Assembly: GCA_022562375.1 (NCBI GenBank)
Contig: JADFPK010000071.1
Coordinates: forward strand, 1-8,421
Length of the DNA stretch: 8,421 nucleotides
Reading direction: 5' to 3'
Source of the DNA: Pseudomonadota bacterium
GTDB lineage: Bacteria > Pseudomonadota > Alphaproteobacteria > SMXQ01
Position numbers and translations under genes: made by a program. Of this stretch, positions 1 to 6,551 are shown in pieces. Below the pieces are notes generated by a model. It had not been told where the DNA came from. It was given only the letters and a program-made list of their open reading frames with translations, and made no database searches. Position 1 is the stretch's first letter. The number at the start of each line of letters is the position of its first letter.

Positions 1-1
1 A

Positions 2-1441
2 TCGGCCATCCAGGAGGCGCTTGACGGCGTCAACTGGCCCTTCAAGCGCGGTGGGCCCATCGGCGTCACCGAGCGGGACGGCGCCTTTCACATCCTCGTC
101 CCCGGCGTCACCATCGCCTTACCGGCACGACGGATCGATATCGGCGACGTCAGGATCACCGCCCGGCCCCGCCCGGACGGCCGCTACCGGGTGCGGGTGG
201 TCCTGCCCGAGAGGATGGCTGTCCGCGAGGGCCGCGGCGGGACCACCGCCATCCTCATCGCCAAGCAGCGATTCGACGGCATTTGGGCGCCCGAGTTGGG
301 TGCCTTCATCGAGATCGACGGCACCTACGCCGGTATCCGTAGGGTGCCGCCTCGCGGCCGGCCGGGATGGAAGATCGGCAATCTGGCGATAAAGGCCGAC
401 TTCACCGAGACCTCGCCGGGATTGTGGAGCGGTCCCGTCGCCGCGGTGATGAAGAATCTCGAGTTTTCCGCCGTGACCGGCAAGGGGCATGTCCATGTCG
501 GCTCGGTCGAGATCCGTACCGACAGCCGCGACTCGAGGCTCGGCGAGCAGTCCCGTTTGGTCCGCGAGCTGAACGCGATCTTGACGCCCCTTGCCGGGAC
601 CGGGAAGGGCAAGGGCAGGAAGGAGAGGCTGAGCAAGGCCCGTGCGCGCGCCTTATCGAAGCTGTTGCGCTCCACCCGGCGCCTCTTCGCCGACGCCTCG
701 TCCGAGATCCGGATCACCGACATCGCCTATTCGAACATGCCGGGCGCGCCGATGTCGCGCCTCAGGCGACTCCATATCCGTATCGCGCTTAACGATCTCG
801 ATAAAAAATTCTCGAATTTCAGCCTCGGCTACCAACACGGCCTGCTTGTCGTCGCCAAAACCGAGGGCGCCGCCAGCCTGTTGGCGCCTATCTCCATGGC
901 CATCGATGTCGCCGCCCGCCGCCTGCCCAACGATGCCCTGTGGCGGGCCCTGCTCGACGCGGTCGAGGCGTCGGTGACGGACCCCAAGCTGGGCGAGACC
1001 GTGTTCGCCGATCGCATGGAGGCGGCGTTGCTGGCGGCGGGGAGCGAGTTGCGGTTGAACAGCCTGCGGTTCGAGGCGCCGGACTTCCTCATCACGGCCA
1101 ACGGCCGGGTGACGGCCGACCCCGCCGCGGTCGAGCGCGCCACCGGTGAGTTGACCGTAACGATCCGTGGCCTCGATGCCCTGCGGAAGTCCCTGGCAAG
1201 ATCACCCAAGGACCGGGGAGTGGCGGGGATGGCGCCCTTCGTCGGGCTCTTCGGTGCGCTCGGCGAGCCCGGCACGGATGAGACCGGCGCGCCGATCCGG
1301 CGCTACCGGCTTACCCTTAAGCCCGATGGCAAAGTGTTGCTCAACGGCAAGGGGATGGGCGGGCTCATCGGCGCGCCGGGCAAGCCAAAACAAGCCCCGG
1401 CGCCGGGGAGACCGAAACAGCCGCCGGCGCCGGCGAAGTAG
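2..1441 (+). CDS. C-terminal part of a large protein of uncertain function, possibly a DUF2125/AsmA-like envelope protein (5' end outside window)
   Basis: The reading frame is open from base 2 to a TAG stop at 1439-1441, giving about 479 visible residues. The true start lies upstream of the window. A GTG at 191 is the first in-frame start-like codon after 63 open codons, but those codons read as ordinary protein (for example GVNWPFKRGGPIGVTERDG), so the gene is treated as 5'-truncated by the window. The protein alternates short beta-strand-like stretches with polar turns. It includes segments such as LRLNSLRFEAPDFLITANGRV and RYRLTLKPDGKVLLNGKG, the style of repeating strands seen in DUF2125/DUF945/AsmA-type periplasmic proteins. 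That family link is a weak inference: no catalytic motif is visible and the N-terminal signal or anchor cannot be seen. The C-terminus is a Pro/Ala/Lys-rich tail with a repeated nine-residue unit. The next gene follows after 138 bases on the same strand, so co-transcription is possible but not shown. Confidence 0.8.
   Translation, partial: SAIQEALDGVNWPFKRGGPIGVTERDGAFHILVPGVTIALPARRIDIGDVRITARPRPDGRYRVRVVLPERMAVREGRGGTTAILIAKQRFDGIWAPELGAFIEIDGTYAGIRRVPPRGRPGWKIGNLAIKADFTETSPGLWSGPVAAVMKNLEFSAVTGKGHVHVGSVEIRTDSRDSRLGEQSRLVRELNAILTPLAGTGKGKGRKERLSKARARALSKLLRSTRRLFADASSEIRITDIAYSNMPGAPMSRLRRLHIRIALNDLDKKFSNFSLGYQHGLLVVAKTEGAASLLAPISMAIDVAARRLPNDALWRALLDAVEASVTDPKLGETVFADRMEAALLAAGSELRLNSLRFEAPDFLITANGRVTADPAAVERATGELTVTIRGLDALRKSLARSPKDRGVAGMAPFVGLFGALGEPGTDETGAPIRRYRLTLKPDGKVLLNGKGMGGLIGAPGKPKQAPAPGRPKQPPAPAK
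1376..1438 (+). repeat. In-frame 27-base tandem repeat encoding a Pro-rich C-terminal tail
   Basis: Two adjacent 27-base units (1376-1402 and 1403-1429) encode PGKPKQAPA and PGRPKQPPA. A partial third unit (PAK) runs to the stop codon. The units differ at several bases, mostly silent or conservative at the protein level. The tail is probably a flexible extension of the upstream protein. Whether it spans or touches peptidoglycan or other envelope parts is unknown. Confidence 0.7.
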
Positions 1442-1579
1442 GCCGGCGAATCCCATGGCGCGGCCGGCCTTGCGCGCCGGCGCCGCAATCCACATATCGG
1501 CGCCCGAAATGGGATATCCTTGTGAGGGCGGCGCTTCGCCCCATCGGCGGCGCCGCGAGGACCCTCGGCGGAGGAGGAC

Positions 1580-2755
1580 ATGGCGCGGTTCAGGGGGGCG
1601 CGGATCAGGAGGTGGGCGTACTGGCTGACGGCGCTGACGGTCCTCGGCCTGGTGGTCGCCGGCGCCAGCGGCTGCTCTCCCTGGCGCGCCATGGAGGCGG
1701 CCGAGGTGCTCGGCGATATCGCCGCCGGCCCGAAACCGAGCCGCCTCAAGCGCATCGCGCCCCGACCCCGAAGGGACCCCGTCGCCTATGAGGTCGCCGG
1801 GCGGCGGCGCCGGGGCGATCTCTACCGGCCGGGCGAGGGCGCCAGGGCGGCGCTGGTGCTGGTGCCGGGCATCGCGCGCGCCGGCAAGGACGATCCCCGA
1901 ATGGTGGCCTTGGCCAACACCCTAGCGCGGGCGCGCTTCACCGTGCTGGTGCCGGACATCGAAAACCTCCGCGCGCTCAAGGTGAGCCCGGCGGACGCCG
2001 TCGCCATCGCCGACGCTATCCATTATCTAGCGGGCGGCACTGCCGCGGGCGGTCGGGGCGAACCGGCGACGGTCGGTCTCATCGCCATCTCCTATGCCGC
2101 CGGTCCGGCCTTGCTGGCGGCGCTCAGGCCGGACACCAGGCGGCGGGTGCGTTTCGTCTTCATCATCGGCGGCTATTACGATTCCGAAGCGGTGCTCACC
2201 TTCTTCACCACCGGCTTTTACCGGGACGGGCCCGGCGAGCCGTGGCTTCATCGCACACCCAATGCCTACGGCAAGTGGGTGTTCGTCAAAAGCAATGCCG
2301 GGCGGCTTAGCGACCCCGGCGACGGCGCCGTCCTCGAACGCATGGCCGAGCGCAAGATGGCGAACCTCGAGGCCGATATCACCGACCTGGTGGCGGCGCT
2401 TGGCACCGAGGGCCGGGCGGTGTACGCCTTGCTCGCCAACTCCGATCCCGCGAGGGTCCCGGCCCTGATCGCCGCCCTGCCCGAAGCGGTGCGGGCCGAC
2501 ATCTCAGGCCTCGACCTCAAGCGCCAGGACCTGTCGAAGCTCCAGGCGCGGCTGATCCTGGTCCATGGCCGCGACGACGCCATCATCCCCTATAGCGAGA
2601 GCAAGGCCCTGGCGGCGGCGGCGCCCGAAGGGCAGGCGGCGCTCTATGTGGTCGATAACCTCGCCCATGTCGATCTCGGCGCCGCCGGCCTCATCGACAT
2701 ACTGATCCTGTGGCGCGCCGCCTATCGCCTGCTCTCCGAACGCGAAGAGGATTGA
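1580..2755 (+). CDS. Probable lipoprotein or membrane-anchored alpha/beta hydrolase
   Basis: This 391-residue protein begins with a basic stretch (RFRGARIRR) and a hydrophobic segment at about 13-30. A lipobox-like ASGC follows with Cys32, suggesting a lipoprotein signal, although the -3 residue is Ala rather than Leu. From about residue 85 it reads as an alpha/beta hydrolase. LVLVPG (92-97) would hold the oxyanion loop, and Ser171 in GLIAISYAAG is the likely nucleophile. Asp332 or Asp333 in HGRDDAIIP is the acid, and His363 in NLAHVDL is the base. The elbow reads A-I-S-Y-A instead of the usual G-x-S-x-G. About 160 residues separate Ser171 from the acid, leaving room for a cap domain (about 205-320). 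Substrate is unknown. The ATG at 1580 is preceded by a purine-rich GGCGGAGGAGG stretch, and no earlier in-frame start looks better. The gene ends 66 bases before the converging rocD stop. Confidence 0.85.
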   Translation: MARFRGARIRRWAYWLTALTVLGLVVAGASGCSPWRAMEAAEVLGDIAAGPKPSRLKRIAPRPRRDPVAYEVAGRRRRGDLYRPGEGARAALVLVPGIARAGKDDPRMVALANTLARARFTVLVPDIENLRALKVSPADAVAIADAIHYLAGGTAAGGRGEPATVGLIAISYAAGPALLAALRPDTRRRVRFVFIIGGYYDSEAVLTFFTTGFYRDGPGEPWLHRTPNAYGKWVFVKSNAGRLSDPGDGAVLERMAERKMANLEADITDLVAALGTEGRAVYALLANSDPARVPALIAALPEAVRADISGLDLKRQDLSKLQARLILVHGRDDAIIPYSESKALAAAAPEGQAALYVVDNLAHVDLGAAGLIDILILWRAAYRLLSEREED

Positions 2756-2821
2756 ACCGGCTGGCGCCGCGCGGCGAGGCCAAGGGCGGGTATCGAGTGA
2801 TGTGGAAATCGATGCGTTGGT

Positions 2822-4063
2822 TCAGGCCGGCTCCAGGGCAGGGGCCTCGGGGCCGGCAAGGGCCTCGGCCATCTCGCCCAGTGTCTGGCCGATCCGTTCG
2901 ACGGCGCGGTCGATCTCCTCGCGGGTGATGACCAGGGGCGGCGTGAAACGCACGACATTGCGGTTGGTCTCCCTGGTGAGAATACCGCTCGCCATCAGAC
3001 GCTTGCAGACATCCGCCGCCGCCGCCATTTCGGGGTATAGCTCCATGCCGATGAAAAGACCCCGTCCGCGGATTTCGCTGACGAGCGGCGAGCCGAGCGC
3101 CCGAAGTTGGTCCGCCATATAGGGGCCGAGTTCCGCCGCCGTCTCGATCAGGCCTTCGTCGATGAGGACGTCGAGGGCCTCGAGCCCGACGGCGCAGGCG
3201 ATGGGGTTGCCGCCGAAGGTGGAACCGTGATCGCCGGGCGTGAACACGTCCATCACGTCCCGGCGGGCGAGAAAGAGGGACACCGGCACCAGCCCGCCGC
3301 CGAGCGCCTTGCCCAATGTCAGACCGTCGGGCCTGACGCCCTCATGTTGGCATGCCAGGAGCTTGCCGGTGCGCCCGAGGCCCGATTGCACCTCGTCGCA
3401 GATCAGCAGCACATCGTGCTTGCGGCAGAGCTCGGCGCAGGCCGCGAGATAGCCATCCGGCGGCACGACGATGCCGCCTTCGCCCTGGATCGGTTCGACC
3501 AGGAAGGCGGCGGTCGAGGGCGTGATGGCGGCTTCCAGCGCCTCGGCATCGCCGAAGGGGATGCGCTTGAATCCTTGCGGAAACGGGCCGAAACCGTCCT
3601 TGTACTGGTGGTGGGAGGACATGCCGACGATGGCGATGGTGCGGCCGTGGAAATTGCCGTCGCAGGCGATGATCTCGGCCTTGCCCGGCGCCACCCCCTT
3701 GACCGCATAGGCCCATTTACGCGCCGCCTTAAGCGCCGTCTCCACCGCCTCGGCGCCGGTGTTCATCGGCAAGGCCGCGTCCATGCCGGTCAGCTCGCAA
3801 GCCCGCTTCAGGAAGGCGCCGAGCAAGTCGGTATGGAAGGCCCGGGAGACGACGCCGAGCCTGGCCGCCTGTTCGGTCAGCGCGCCGACCAGCCGGGGGT
3901 GGCAGTGTCCATGGCTGACGGCGGAATAGGCGCCCATCATGTCGAGGTAACGGCGCCCTTCGTCGTCCCACAGATAGACGCCTTCGCCGCGCACCAACAC
4001 CACGGGCAGCGGTTGGTAGTTCGCCGCGCCGTAAATTTCCTCCAGCTCGATGGCGCTGGTCAT
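2822..4063 (-). CDS. rocD: Ornithine aminotransferase (ornithine--oxo-acid transaminase)
   Basis: This is a class III PLP-dependent aminotransferase of 413 residues, close to full length for the family. It would transfer the delta-amino group of ornithine to 2-oxoglutarate, giving glutamate 5-semialdehyde and glutamate in the cytoplasm. The N-terminal GAANYQPLPVVLVRGEGVYL closely matches the GAxNYxPLPVV signature of ornithine aminotransferases, which argues against acetylornithine or GABA aminotransferases. Visible PLP-site elements are NTGAEA (101-106), NFHGRT (137-142), the Asp of ICDEVQ (Asp223) and the Schiff-base lysine in LGKALGGG (Lys252). STFGGNP (281-287) follows. The C-terminus ends in a short Ala/Pro/Glu-rich tail. 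The ATG at 4063 overlaps the rocF stop as ATGA and no strong Shine-Dalgarno precedes it, which fits translational coupling to rocF. The enzyme would use the ornithine made by the upstream arginase. Confidence 0.96.
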   Translation of the reverse strand: MTSAIELEEIYGAANYQPLPVVLVRGEGVYLWDDEGRRYLDMMGAYSAVSHGHCHPRLVGALTEQAARLGVVSRAFHTDLLGAFLKRACELTGMDAALPMNTGAEAVETALKAARKWAYAVKGVAPGKAEIIACDGNFHGRTIAIVGMSSHHQYKDGFGPFPQGFKRIPFGDAEALEAAITPSTAAFLVEPIQGEGGIVVPPDGYLAACAELCRKHDVLLICDEVQSGLGRTGKLLACQHEGVRPDGLTLGKALGGGLVPVSLFLARRDVMDVFTPGDHGSTFGGNPIACAVGLEALDVLIDEGLIETAAELGPYMADQLRALGSPLVSEIRGRGLFIGMELYPEMAAAADVCKRLMASGILTRETNRNVVRFTPPLVITREEIDRAVERIGQTLGEMAEALAGPEAPALEPA

Positions 4064-4983
4064 GGCGCCGGCCGGGCGGGAATGGAGGCGATCAACAGAT
4101 CATTGATGAGGCGGGCGGTCACGCCGTCGCCATCGAGCGCCGGGTTGAACTCGGCGATCTCGATGCCGATGAAGCCGCTTCGCCGGCGAAGGCGATCCAG
4201 GGCCGGGATCAACGCATCGCCACGCAAGCCATGGGGAACCGGGCTGCCGACGCCGGGCGCCTCGAACGGGTCGAGCGCGTCGAGGTCGATGGAGACGCCG
4301 AACCCCGCCGTCCCGGTGACGGCGATGCCGAGCGCCTCGTCCATTACCGCGTCGAGTCCCCGGCGGACGATCTCTTCCATGAAGATCACCCGCACGCCGA
4401 GGCGCCCGAGGAACGCCGCTTCATCATGCTCGAAGCTGCGCACGCCGATGATGCAGATGTGCTCGGGCCGCAAGGCCGGACCGCGCGCGGCGAACCCGGT
4501 CAACGCCTCCTCGCCATGGCCGAGGAGACAGGCCACCGGCATGCCGTGGAGGGTGCCGCTGGGGCTGGTTTCGGGCACATGGGCGTCCATGTGGGCGTCG
4601 ACCCATATCAGGCCCAAGGGACCGCGGCCGCCCAAGCCCCTGGCGGCGCCGCTCCAGGTCCCGACGGCGCAAGCGTGATCGCCGCCGAGCACGGCGAAAA
4701 AGTCGCCCTCGGCCACCAGATCGTCGATGCGCGCGGCGAGGCGCTTGCAGAGACCGGAGACGGCCTGCAATGCGGGTATACCGGTCTCATTGGAGGGCGC
4801 CGGCAGGGTGGCTCTCCAGACGGCGTCGATGCCTTGGTGCCTCAGCCGGGCGATGAGTCCGCCCTGGCGCAACGCCCTCGGTCCGTGCTGGCAGCGTTCG
4901 TCCCGGGCGCCGCGTCCGCAAGCGGCGCCGAGGATGCTCACCGTCCTGGTTTCGAGCGCCGGCGCGGATATCTGCATCAGCAT
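4060..4983 (-). CDS. rocF: Arginase
   Basis: This 307-residue protein belongs to the ureohydrolase superfamily and would hydrolyse L-arginine to ornithine and urea using a Mn2+ pair. Metal-ligand motifs appear in order: GGDH (His103), DAHMDAH (Asp129, His131, Asp133) and SIDLDALDP (Asp233, Asp235). PETSPSGTLHGMP carries His146, equivalent to the catalytic His141 of human arginase I. EIAEFNP carries Glu278, the probable substrate-binding acid. The PETSPSG-HGMP block is typical of arginases rather than agmatinases. DAHMDAH has His where many arginases have Asn (DAHxDxN), a modest deviation. The ATG at 4983 is chosen because GGGAGGG at 4996-4990 lies six bases upstream; a second in-frame ATG at 4977 is less well placed. 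It is the first gene of a two-gene operon with rocD (4-base overlap) and is divergent from the outer-membrane protein gene. Arginine-responsive control from the intervening palindromes is possible but unproven. Confidence 0.95.
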   Translation of the reverse strand: MLMQISAPALETRTVSILGAACGRGARDERCQHGPRALRQGGLIARLRHQGIDAVWRATLPAPSNETGIPALQAVSGLCKRLAARIDDLVAEGDFFAVLGGDHACAVGTWSGAARGLGGRGPLGLIWVDAHMDAHVPETSPSGTLHGMPVACLLGHGEEALTGFAARGPALRPEHICIIGVRSFEHDEAAFLGRLGVRVIFMEEIVRRGLDAVMDEALGIAVTGTAGFGVSIDLDALDPFEAPGVGSPVPHGLRGDALIPALDRLRRRSGFIGIEIAEFNPALDGDGVTARLINDLLIASIPARPAP

Positions 4984-5021
4984 GGCTCGCCCTCCCGGGC
5001 ATGACCTACATGCCCCTGGAA

Positions 5022-5031
5022 ATCATATGAT
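5022..5031. promoter_or_regulatory. Perfect 10-bp palindrome upstream of rocF, possible operator
   Basis: ATCATATGAT is its own reverse complement and lies about 40 bases upstream of the rocF start, in a locally AT-rich patch. On the minus strand a TTGATC hexamer (5034-5029) overlaps it and could serve as a -35 element, but I see no good -10 at the right distance. Arginase operons in several alphaproteobacteria are controlled by Lrp/AsnC-type regulators that bind AT-rich palindromes. Assigning this site to such a regulator is inference, and no regulator gene is present in the window. Confidence 0.3.
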
Positions 5032-5055
5032 CAAGTGGTTTATTTCCGCTTAAGC

Positions 5056-5101
5056 CCCGGAATCCGGAGCTTTTCGGCCCTCGACGAGGGCCGGTTCCGG
5101 G
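5056..5101. other. Nested inverted repeat between rocF and the outer-membrane protein gene
   Basis: The inner arms CGGCCCTCG (5075-5083) and CGAGGGCCG (5085-5093) are perfectly complementary around one base, allowing an 8-bp stem with a 3-base loop. Outer arms CCCGGAA (5056-5062) and TTCCGGG (5095-5101) also pair, with a 12-base bulge on the left side. No T tract follows on either strand, so it is not a standard intrinsic terminator. It would be in the rocF 5' leader if rocF transcription starts upstream of it. It could also be a DNA-level element separating the two divergent genes. Confidence 0.45.
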
Positions 5102-5158
5102 CCCCTGTTTCAAAGGGCTGGGGCAGCGGCGCTACGGCCATGTGAAATACGATAAATA

Positions 5159-5173
5159 GCAACTAAAAGTTGC
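5159..5173. promoter_or_regulatory. Operator-like palindrome GCAACT-AAA-AGTTGC next to a -10 element
   Basis: Two perfect 6-base arms flank a 3-base AAA centre. The element ends one base before the TATAAT at 5175-5180, so a bound protein would sit in the spacer of a promoter firing toward the outer-membrane protein gene. This placement is typical of a repressor operator. No regulator can be named from the sequence. Confidence 0.35.
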
Positions 5174-5174
5174 A

Positions 5175-5180
5175 TATAAT
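5175..5180 (+). promoter_or_regulatory. Candidate -10 element (TATAAT) for the outer-membrane protein gene
   Basis: TATAAT is an exact sigma-70-type -10 consensus in an AT-rich island (about 5141-5210) inside otherwise GC-rich DNA. At a 17-base spacing the -35 position reads ATAAAT, which is poor, so the promoter may need an activator. An alternative pairing is TTGCAT (5170-5175) with TAAGAT (5194-5199), 18 bases apart. Either choice gives a leader of roughly 60-80 bases before the ATG at 5264, which has GGAGGGG at 5250-5256 as ribosome binding site. Confidence 0.4.
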
Positions 5181-5263
5181 GTGTTAATGCACGTAAGATC
5201 GACAAAACCGAAAACCGGGGAATACCTCAAGTAAAGCAACCGAACATACGGAGGGGATAAAGG

Positions 5264-5947
5264 ATGAACAATCTAACCGGCCGGCCGAGACTGCTGACGG
5301 CCGCGGTCTTGGCGGGCCTGCTTGTCATGATGTTTCCAGGATCGGCCCTGGCGGTCGACAACTTCCGCCTCCAGGTCGGCCTCGGCGCCCATGGAGGTGA
5401 TCCCGATATCGAATTCGCCGGTGTATCGGGGTCGCTGGACACCGACACCGGCATCGCCATTTCCGCCGCCGGCTGGGTGGACCATGTAGGATGGAATCAC
5501 CTGTCTTTCGGCTTGGAGTATTTGCGGCTTCAGGATTCCGATTTCCACGAATCGGCATCGGTGGTGTTTCTTGGCGGCACCCTTACGGGCACCCTCGATA
5601 TCGAGCCGACCATCGACGCCGTGATGGTCAACGCCGCTTTCCGCAAAAACACCGGCATAGCCCATCCCTACATCGGCGGCGGTATCGGGTTGGCCCACGC
5701 CGACGCCGATTTGACGGCCTCGGCAATCGTGACGGTCGGGGGGCAGACCTTTAGCGTCAGCGGTTCGACCAACGATACCGACATAGCCTTCGCCGGACAG
5801 TTGTTTGGGGGTATCGATGTCGATATTGGCGGCAGCTGGTATCTCGGCGTCAACGGTCGGTATTTCTTGATGGACGCCGATCTGTTCGGCGCCGATGTCG
5901 AGTTCCGCAACTGGGCCGTGATGGGCTTCGTCGGCCGCAAATTCTAA
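5264..5947 (+). CDS. Small outer-membrane beta-barrel protein (OmpA/OmpW-like porin-family fold)
   Basis: The 227-residue product has a clear Sec signal peptide: basic N-terminus, hydrophobic core at about 10-25, and a cleavage site after SALA (residue 30). The mature part shows alternating polar/hydrophobic strands with Asp- and Gly-rich turns. It contains HPYIGGGIGLA (134-144), a block common in small eight-stranded surface barrels. A GVNGRYFLMDADL strand follows, and the protein ends in Phe (GFVGRKF), matching the C-terminal aromatic signal recognised by the BAM assembly machinery. It probably sits in the outer membrane; ligand and function cannot be told. The ATG at 5264 has GGAGGGG seven bases upstream. 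It is transcribed alone, divergent from rocF and convergent with the DUF454 gene 40 bases away. That 40-base gap has only a weak 5-bp stem (CGCTG 5954-5958 with CAGCG 5968-5972) and no T tract. OmpW itself is less likely than a generic barrel. Confidence 0.88.
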   Translation: MNNLTGRPRLLTAAVLAGLLVMMFPGSALAVDNFRLQVGLGAHGGDPDIEFAGVSGSLDTDTGIAISAAGWVDHVGWNHLSFGLEYLRLQDSDFHESASVVFLGGTLTGTLDIEPTIDAVMVNAAFRKNTGIAHPYIGGGIGLAHADADLTASAIVTVGGQTFSVSGSTNDTDIAFAGQLFGGIDVDIGGSWYLGVNGRYFLMDADLFGADVEFRNWAVMGFVGRKF

Positions 5948-5987
5948 CCCCCGCGCTGGCCAAAAAACAGCGGTCCGGAACCGGGAA

Positions 5988-6464
5988 TTATCGAAGCGGC
6001 GAGGCCCCAACCGGCGCCGGGCGGCTCGGCCGGCTGAGGATGAAGGCGGCAACACCACCCAGTACCGCTCCAAGCATGAGCGGCAGCGCCCAGCCCTCGG
6101 CCAGGAACAGGGTGACGTAAGACAGGCTGACGGTCATCACCGAGACGGCCAGGATCTTGACGCGCAGGGGAATCACCCCGTGGCTATGCCAATCGCGAAG
6201 CGTCCGGCCCAGCGTCGGGTGGGTATAGAGCCAATGGTGGAAACGCCGGGAGCTTCGGGAAAATGCCCACAAGGCGATCAGCAGGAACACCGTGGTCGGC
6301 ATCACCGGCAGGAACATCCCTATCACGCCGAGCCCGATATTCAACCAGCCAAAGGCGATTAGGCCATAGCGCACGGGCGCGCAGACCCGCGGTTCCGCCT
6401 CGCACGCCGTCGCGGCGGCGGTGTCGCCGCCGACGGGACCGTCGATCCGACCTGTTTCGTCCAT
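5988..6464 (-). CDS. DUF454 (YbaN-like) inner-membrane protein
   Basis: This 158-residue protein matches the YbaN/DUF454 pattern. GLGVIGMFLPVMPTTVFLLIALWAFSRSSRRFHHWLYTHPTLG spans residues 44-86, in pieces that include the hallmark LPVxPTTxFLL and the SSRRFHxWL segment. IPLRVKI (98-104) follows. Three to four hydrophobic segments are visible at about 34-54, 55-70, 103-121 and 124-143, so it is an inner-membrane protein. The family has no established biochemical role. The first 30 residues are not conserved-looking. The ATG at 6464 has GGAGG only one base upstream, an unusually tight spacing, so a GTG at 6374 (residue 31, just before the conserved part) is an alternative start. The C-terminus is Pro/Ser-rich. 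It converges on the outer-membrane protein gene and follows the 114-residue gene on the same strand after 87 bases. Confidence 0.9.
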   Translation of the reverse strand: MDETGRIDGPVGGDTAAATACEAEPRVCAPVRYGLIAFGWLNIGLGVIGMFLPVMPTTVFLLIALWAFSRSSRRFHHWLYTHPTLGRTLRDWHSHGVIPLRVKILAVSVMTVSLSYVTLFLAEGWALPLMLGAVLGGVAAFILSRPSRPAPVGASPLR

Positions 6465-6551
6465 GCCTCCAGCCTAGCGGTAAGGATTGAACAAGCGATT
6501 AATACCTAAGGACGGAAGCGATCGGACACCCGGGGGATGCGGTGGCTTTCT

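Noticed and set aside
2765..2776. CGCCGCGCGGCG palindrome between the hydrolase and rocD as a bidirectional terminator
   Set aside because: It has no usable loop and no T tract on either strand. Such GC palindromes are common in this base composition.
3107..4678. A 523-codon plus-strand open frame antisense to both rocD and rocF
   Set aside because: It spans two well-supported enzyme genes in the opposite strand. Its product is Arg/Gly/Ala/His-rich with no domain pattern. Long antisense frames are expected when GC-rich third positions suppress stops.
5006..5034. TTGATC...ATGTAG as a sigma-70 promoter for rocF
   Set aside because: The -35 is acceptable but the -10 hexamer at proper spacing matches the consensus poorly at every spacing tried.
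5273..6073. A 266-codon minus-strand open frame antisense to the outer-membrane protein gene
   Set aside because: The plus-strand gene has a signal peptide, strong ribosome binding site and barrel features. The antisense frame lacks any recognisable domain and also overlaps the end of the DUF454 gene.
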